Below are positions 6,376 through 9,582 of a DNA stretch of 9,582 nt, one piece after another (position 1 is the stretch's first letter; the number at the start of each line of letters is the position of its first letter). A program made the position numbers and the translations under genes. The stretch covers positions 1 to 9,582 of the forward strand of contig CAZYWO010000076.1 in assembly GCA_964651095.1 (NCBI GenBank), in the 5' to 3' direction. Origin of the DNA: SUG1106 sp964651095 (GTDB lineage: Bacteria; Bacillota; Clostridia; Peptostreptococcales; Anaerovoracaceae). The notes beneath the pieces are model-generated. The model was not told the origin of the DNA. It did no database searches and saw only the letters and a list, made by a program, of their open reading frames with translations.

Positions 6376-9300
6376 AAACTGAAAGTGAAAAGCTTAAATA
6401 GGGTGTTAGCCCTTACAATTGCCTTTGTCATGATTATGACAGGTATTGGAATCAGCGAGTGGGGGGGGGTAAACCTAGAAGAAGCATGGGCTGATGAAAT
6501 ACAAAGCATGACAGATGAGCAAGCATTAGAGGTCATATATGATGAATTTTATAATGGCGGTTATAATTTGCTTTCTACAACGCCTTTAGAATTCCCACAG
6601 GAGTACGAAGGCCAGACCTACACGAATATTTACAGTTATATAAAAGCATGGGCTCTCAAAAACACGGGAAAAGAAATAGAAGTCAGCGGAGAGATTGTTA
6701 ATGCAACTGTAAATTATACTAATAATTGGATTTCAGGACAGCAAGATAATTTCCAATACACTCTTTTAGATGAAGACGGAACGGTATATGGAAATTCATA
6801 TTATCTTCAAAACAATTCTTCTGCAGGATGTGCAATTAAAAATCCGACTTTTACTATCGGCGACCAGAGCGTAAGCCTTGGAACTTATAGATATATCAGG
6901 TTTAAAGTTAAGTCATTGCAGAGAACTCCTCAGGAAATAGTAAAGTTTATTTCTCAAAATCTTCCATTTGAACGCATAAAGGGAAAGAATACTTCTGCCG
7001 ACAACGTTACTCAGCCGGTAGGGGCTTTCAGCGCAACTAAATACATACTTCCTAATGCTGACACTTTGTATAATACTACCAGCGCTACGATTGAATGGTC
7101 AAGCAGTGATGATGCGCTAAAAATTAGTTCTTCAGATCGTTCCACCACAATATTGCGCCCTAATGTAGGAGAGGAAGATGCAAAAGTTGACTTGACCGCA
7201 ACGATTACTTCCAAAACAGACTCATCAGCGGTAGAAACGAAAGTTTATAATCTTACGATACCCGCTTTTGAAGCTATAGTTATACCGGTTCAGATCACTG
7301 AAGGCGCAACATTAAAATTAACCGATGGATATTACAGCAATAAAGCTGTTGAAGATAAATATATTGCAAAACAGGATTCGGTATCAGAAGGGTATGATTT
7401 ATATAATTGTACTTTACATGCAAATGCTACAGGAGGCTCACAGTCTTTTGGTTATACTGTTGAAAAAGATGGATATATAACTAAAACAGGCACAATAAAC
7501 GTAGAAGATAAGGCTTATACGGATCCTATAACTATTGACCTTTCAGCTTCTTCAGAGGAAGATAATAAGCTGAAACGTTTTGAAGTATTAACAGAGGGAA
7601 TAGAAACATTCACCTTTGATCCGGACATAACAGACTATTATGTAACAGTAAAAGGTAATCAGTATATTGCATTATCGGGCGCTGCCGCAGTTGAGGGTGC
7701 AAGTGTCAAAATAGCTTATTATAGCAATTTGGCTAATGCGAATAATAACAAAACCGCAACAGCTAATTTATCTTCTACAACTACGGGAACAAAGTGCTAT
7801 TTGCCGGATGCAATCGGAAATACGGATATAGTAATAACTGTTACTGCGCCGGCAAGCAGCACGTTGACAGAGAAGGAGCGTATTTACACTCTCCATGTAG
7901 ATAAGGTTGCTGCCAGCGGTCCGCTGACCGCACTAAAATTGACTGCATCATCTTCAGAAGCCGGAAAGGTCAACAATATCAGCAACGATATAATTGTTGA
8001 TGAAGAGACTCTTAGTCCTGCTTTTATTGCCGGAAATGTAGGAACCACATATTATTACACTACCAATTATTACAGAGATAAAGTTTCTGTAACACCTACA
8101 GGAGCCAACAGCACAATTACAGTCAATGGTAAGTCTGTTACAAGCGGTAAGGCTTCAGAGACTATCGACTTAGAGGTTGGAGATAACACCATATCCATAA
8201 CAGCGGAAAAGAATGGGGAAAAAACAGATTATACTGTTATAGTTCATCGAAAAGAAGAATTACGACTTACCGATATAGATGTTGAAGGCGGTGGATTAAG
8301 CAGTACCTTGGCAGCAGACGGAAGCGCATGGACAAGCACTACGAATTTCCGTTACGATGCAGACAGCGTGACAGTAAGCCTCAGTACAAACATTGTTGAC
8401 GGCGTTACAATTGATGTAACGGCAACGGGATTTGAAGCAAGAAATTTAAAACCTAATGAAAAATTTGAAGTCCCTGTAAAGGGCAGTGATAAAATAATAC
8501 TTTATATATGGCTTTACAGAGATGTAAACGGAATAAAAGAAGGCCAGAAATATGTAGTAAGCCTTAACCGTCAAGCCGCAGATTCTCCTACTGCCGTAGC
8601 CTCCTACCTTCCGGCTCCGGGACAGTTTGTAAATTTAGATATATATCAAAATCCTGAAAAGACATTAACGGGATTAAAGGGGACAAGCCTGATTACACTG
8701 GGCGCTTTTGGCGGAAATGTCGTATATCAGTTTGACGAACCTATTACAAATGATCCGAATAACCCGTATGGTATAGACTTTATTATAGCCGGAAATTGTT
8801 TTACGAATACTGACGGAACTACCAGCAGCGGTGCAGCTGAACCTGCGGCAGTAATGGTTTCAGAGGACGGAGTGAACTGGTATGAATTAGCCGGAAGCGA
8901 ATATTATGAAGCCGGCACTAAACATGATATTACCGTGACTTATAAAAACGGTGACACTTCTTACAGTGAAGCTGCCGATACAGAATGGACAGACAGTAAA
9001 GGAAAAAGCGGTATACTCCCTAAGAATCAGTACCATAATCAGCCCTATTATCCTAATCCGACTTTCTATAGTAAGTATCAGACCAGTGTGGGAAGTAATG
9101 ACAGCTACACAACAGATACCGTGTCTTTTACGGGCACAATGATTGAGGCAAACAGTTTTCCTGCTTTCGGATATGGGGATACCCATTCAGTAAATACTGC
9201 TTTAGGCAATCAAGCAACCAATCCATACAGAAAAGATCACAGCATCGATTACAACGGCGATGGATTTGATTTAGCATGGGCTGTAGATTCCGACGGCAAT

Positions 9301-9582
9301 CCGGTAGAATTGACATCGGTTAAGTATGTAAAGGTATATAATGCAACGTTAAGCTACGGAACTGCAACCGGAGAAAAGTCTCCTGAAATAGGTGCGGTTG
9401 TTAAAGCCCTGCCTGCCGGTTCGGAGCAAGGAGTTAGCGATAGACTTACAGCATTAAAAGTAAACGGAAAAGATGTTTCACTGACCGACGGCGTATATAG
9501 CTATACAATTGACGGCGACGGAGCGGAGACTTTGGTGATTACGCCGACTACAGACAGCCCAGATGCGAATATTTATGTTTCA
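6373..9582 (+). CDS. Large B12-regulated secreted surface protein, 3' end outside window
   Basis: This reading frame stays open from TTG 6373 to the window edge, 1070 codons so far. Residues 1-40 form a signal peptide (basic MKLKVKSLNR, hydrophobic 11-27, probable cleavage AWA|DE). Residues 41-200 are unrecognised. About 200-296 is an atypical bacterial Ig-like domain with WSSSDD (242-247). About 297-392 is PEGA-like (GYTVEKDGY). Cadherin-like beta-sandwich repeats cover about 397-515, 517-632 and 636-735, and a fourth begins near 1021. Residues 740-1010 form a distinct domain with LGAFGG (776-781), DFIIAGN (802-808), SEDGVNWYELAGSEYY (828-843), WTDSKGKSG (871-879), and the acidic DYNGDGFD (959-966). 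From memory, this pattern resembles surface proteins of B12 uptake loci. Control by a cobalamin riboswitch suggests cobamide capture at the cell surface (inferred). Anchoring or DUF4430-type domains, if any, lie beyond the window. Adhesin or glycan-binding roles are alternatives. Confidence 0.9.
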   Translation, partial: MKLKVKSLNRVLALTIAFVMIMTGIGISEWGGVNLEEAWADEIQSMTDEQALEVIYDEFYNGGYNLLSTTPLEFPQEYEGQTYTNIYSYIKAWALKNTGKEIEVSGEIVNATVNYTNNWISGQQDNFQYTLLDEDGTVYGNSYYLQNNSSAGCAIKNPTFTIGDQSVSLGTYRYIRFKVKSLQRTPQEIVKFISQNLPFERIKGKNTSADNVTQPVGAFSATKYILPNADTLYNTTSATIEWSSSDDALKISSSDRSTTILRPNVGEEDAKVDLTATITSKTDSSAVETKVYNLTIPAFEAIVIPVQITEGATLKLTDGYYSNKAVEDKYIAKQDSVSEGYDLYNCTLHANATGGSQSFGYTVEKDGYITKTGTINVEDKAYTDPITIDLSASSEEDNKLKRFEVLTEGIETFTFDPDITDYYVTVKGNQYIALSGAAAVEGASVKIAYYSNLANANNNKTATANLSSTTTGTKCYLPDAIGNTDIVITVTAPASSTLTEKERIYTLHVDKVAASGPLTALKLTASSSEAGKVNNISNDIIVDEETLSPAFIAGNVGTTYYYTTNYYRDKVSVTPTGANSTITVNGKSVTSGKASETIDLEVGDNTISITAEKNGEKTDYTVIVHRKEELRLTDIDVEGGGLSSTLAADGSAWTSTTNFRYDADSVTVSLSTNIVDGVTIDVTATGFEARNLKPNEKFEVPVKGSDKIILYIWLYRDVNGIKEGQKYVVSLNRQAADSPTAVASYLPAPGQFVNLDIYQNPEKTLTGLKGTSLITLGAFGGNVVYQFDEPITNDPNNPYGIDFIIAGNCFTNTDGTTSSGAAEPAAVMVSEDGVNWYELAGSEYYEAGTKHDITVTYKNGDTSYSEAADTEWTDSKGKSGILPKNQYHNQPYYPNPTFYSKYQTSVGSNDSYTTDTVSFTGTMIEANSFPAFGYGDTHSVNTALGNQATNPYRKDHSIDYNGDGFDLAWAVDSDGNPVELTSVKYVKVYNATLSYGTATGEKSPEIGAVVKALPAGSEQGVSDRLTALKVNGKDVSLTDGVYSYTIDGDGAETLVITPTTDSPDANIYVS
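6461..6469 (+). repeat. Poly-G tract of nine within the signal-peptide coding region
   Basis: Nine consecutive G residues encode Trp30-Gly31-Gly32 and the first base of Val33. The frame is open only with this length modulo 3: eight Gs give an immediate TAA, and ten give TGA about twelve codons later. The surrounding sequence is A+T rich and such runs are rare in this window. Long G runs in surface-protein genes are a known cause of slipped-strand phase variation; here that is an inference. Confidence 0.8.

Noticed and set aside
6041..6536. Antisense open frames across the cobalamin riboswitch and the start of the surface-protein gene
   Set aside because: They run opposite to a clear riboswitch, terminator and signal peptide, lack ribosome binding sites, and encode no recognisable protein.
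8887..9316. Short open frames on both strands near the end of the window
   Set aside because: They lie entirely within the long + strand reading frame, which shows coherent domains, and look like chance frames.
1..9582. CRISPR arrays, tRNA or rRNA genes, insertion sequences
   Set aside because: No regularly spaced repeats, cloverleaf sequence, transposase fragments or terminal inverted repeats were seen on reading either strand.

Overview
The window looks like a chromosomal segment from a low-to-moderate GC, Gram-positive anaerobe, probably of class Clostridia. The basis is strong AGGAGG-type ribosome binding sites, an ECF-type ThiW, a riboswitch with an intrinsic terminator, and a large multi-domain secreted protein typical of clostridial cell surfaces. 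No finer taxonomic call is possible from sequence alone. All genes lie on the + strand.

Region 1 (1-5971) is a thiamine-salvage operon in the order thiW, thiM, thiE, HAD phosphatase, thiD, cytX, thiN. ThiW (ECF S component, probably for the thiazole) and CytX (NCS1-type carrier, probably for hydroxymethylpyrimidine) bring in the two precursors. ThiM phosphorylates the thiazole, ThiD phosphorylates HMP twice, and ThiE joins the products to thiamine monophosphate. ThiN makes thiamine diphosphate from free thiamine. ThiN cannot use the monophosphate and no ThiL is present, so the HAD protein that overlaps thiE is the obvious candidate thiamine-monophosphate phosphatase. No de novo genes (thiC, thiG, thiH, thiS) are present. 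The leader before thiW lacks the conserved TPP-riboswitch boxes. It can instead fold into a multi-branched RNA closed by a perfect 9-bp stem, with alternative pairings around the thiW ribosome binding site, and I cannot assign it to a known class.

Region 2 (5968-9582) is a separate unit. An extended -10 promoter overlaps the thiN stop codon. It is followed by a clear cobalamin riboswitch, an intrinsic terminator, and the first 1070 codons of a very large secreted protein that runs off the window. This reading frame starts at TTG. It has a signal peptide, an atypical Ig-like domain, a PEGA-like module, several cadherin-like beta-sandwich repeats, and a roughly 270-residue domain. From memory, that last domain resembles surface proteins found in vitamin B12 uptake loci of other gut bacteria. 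A run of nine G residues lies inside the signal-peptide coding region, so loss or gain of one G would stop translation at once.

The most interesting points are the B12-controlled and possibly phase-variable surface protein, a candidate cobamide-capture protein of a Gram-positive cell, and the unassigned structured leader of the thiamine operon.
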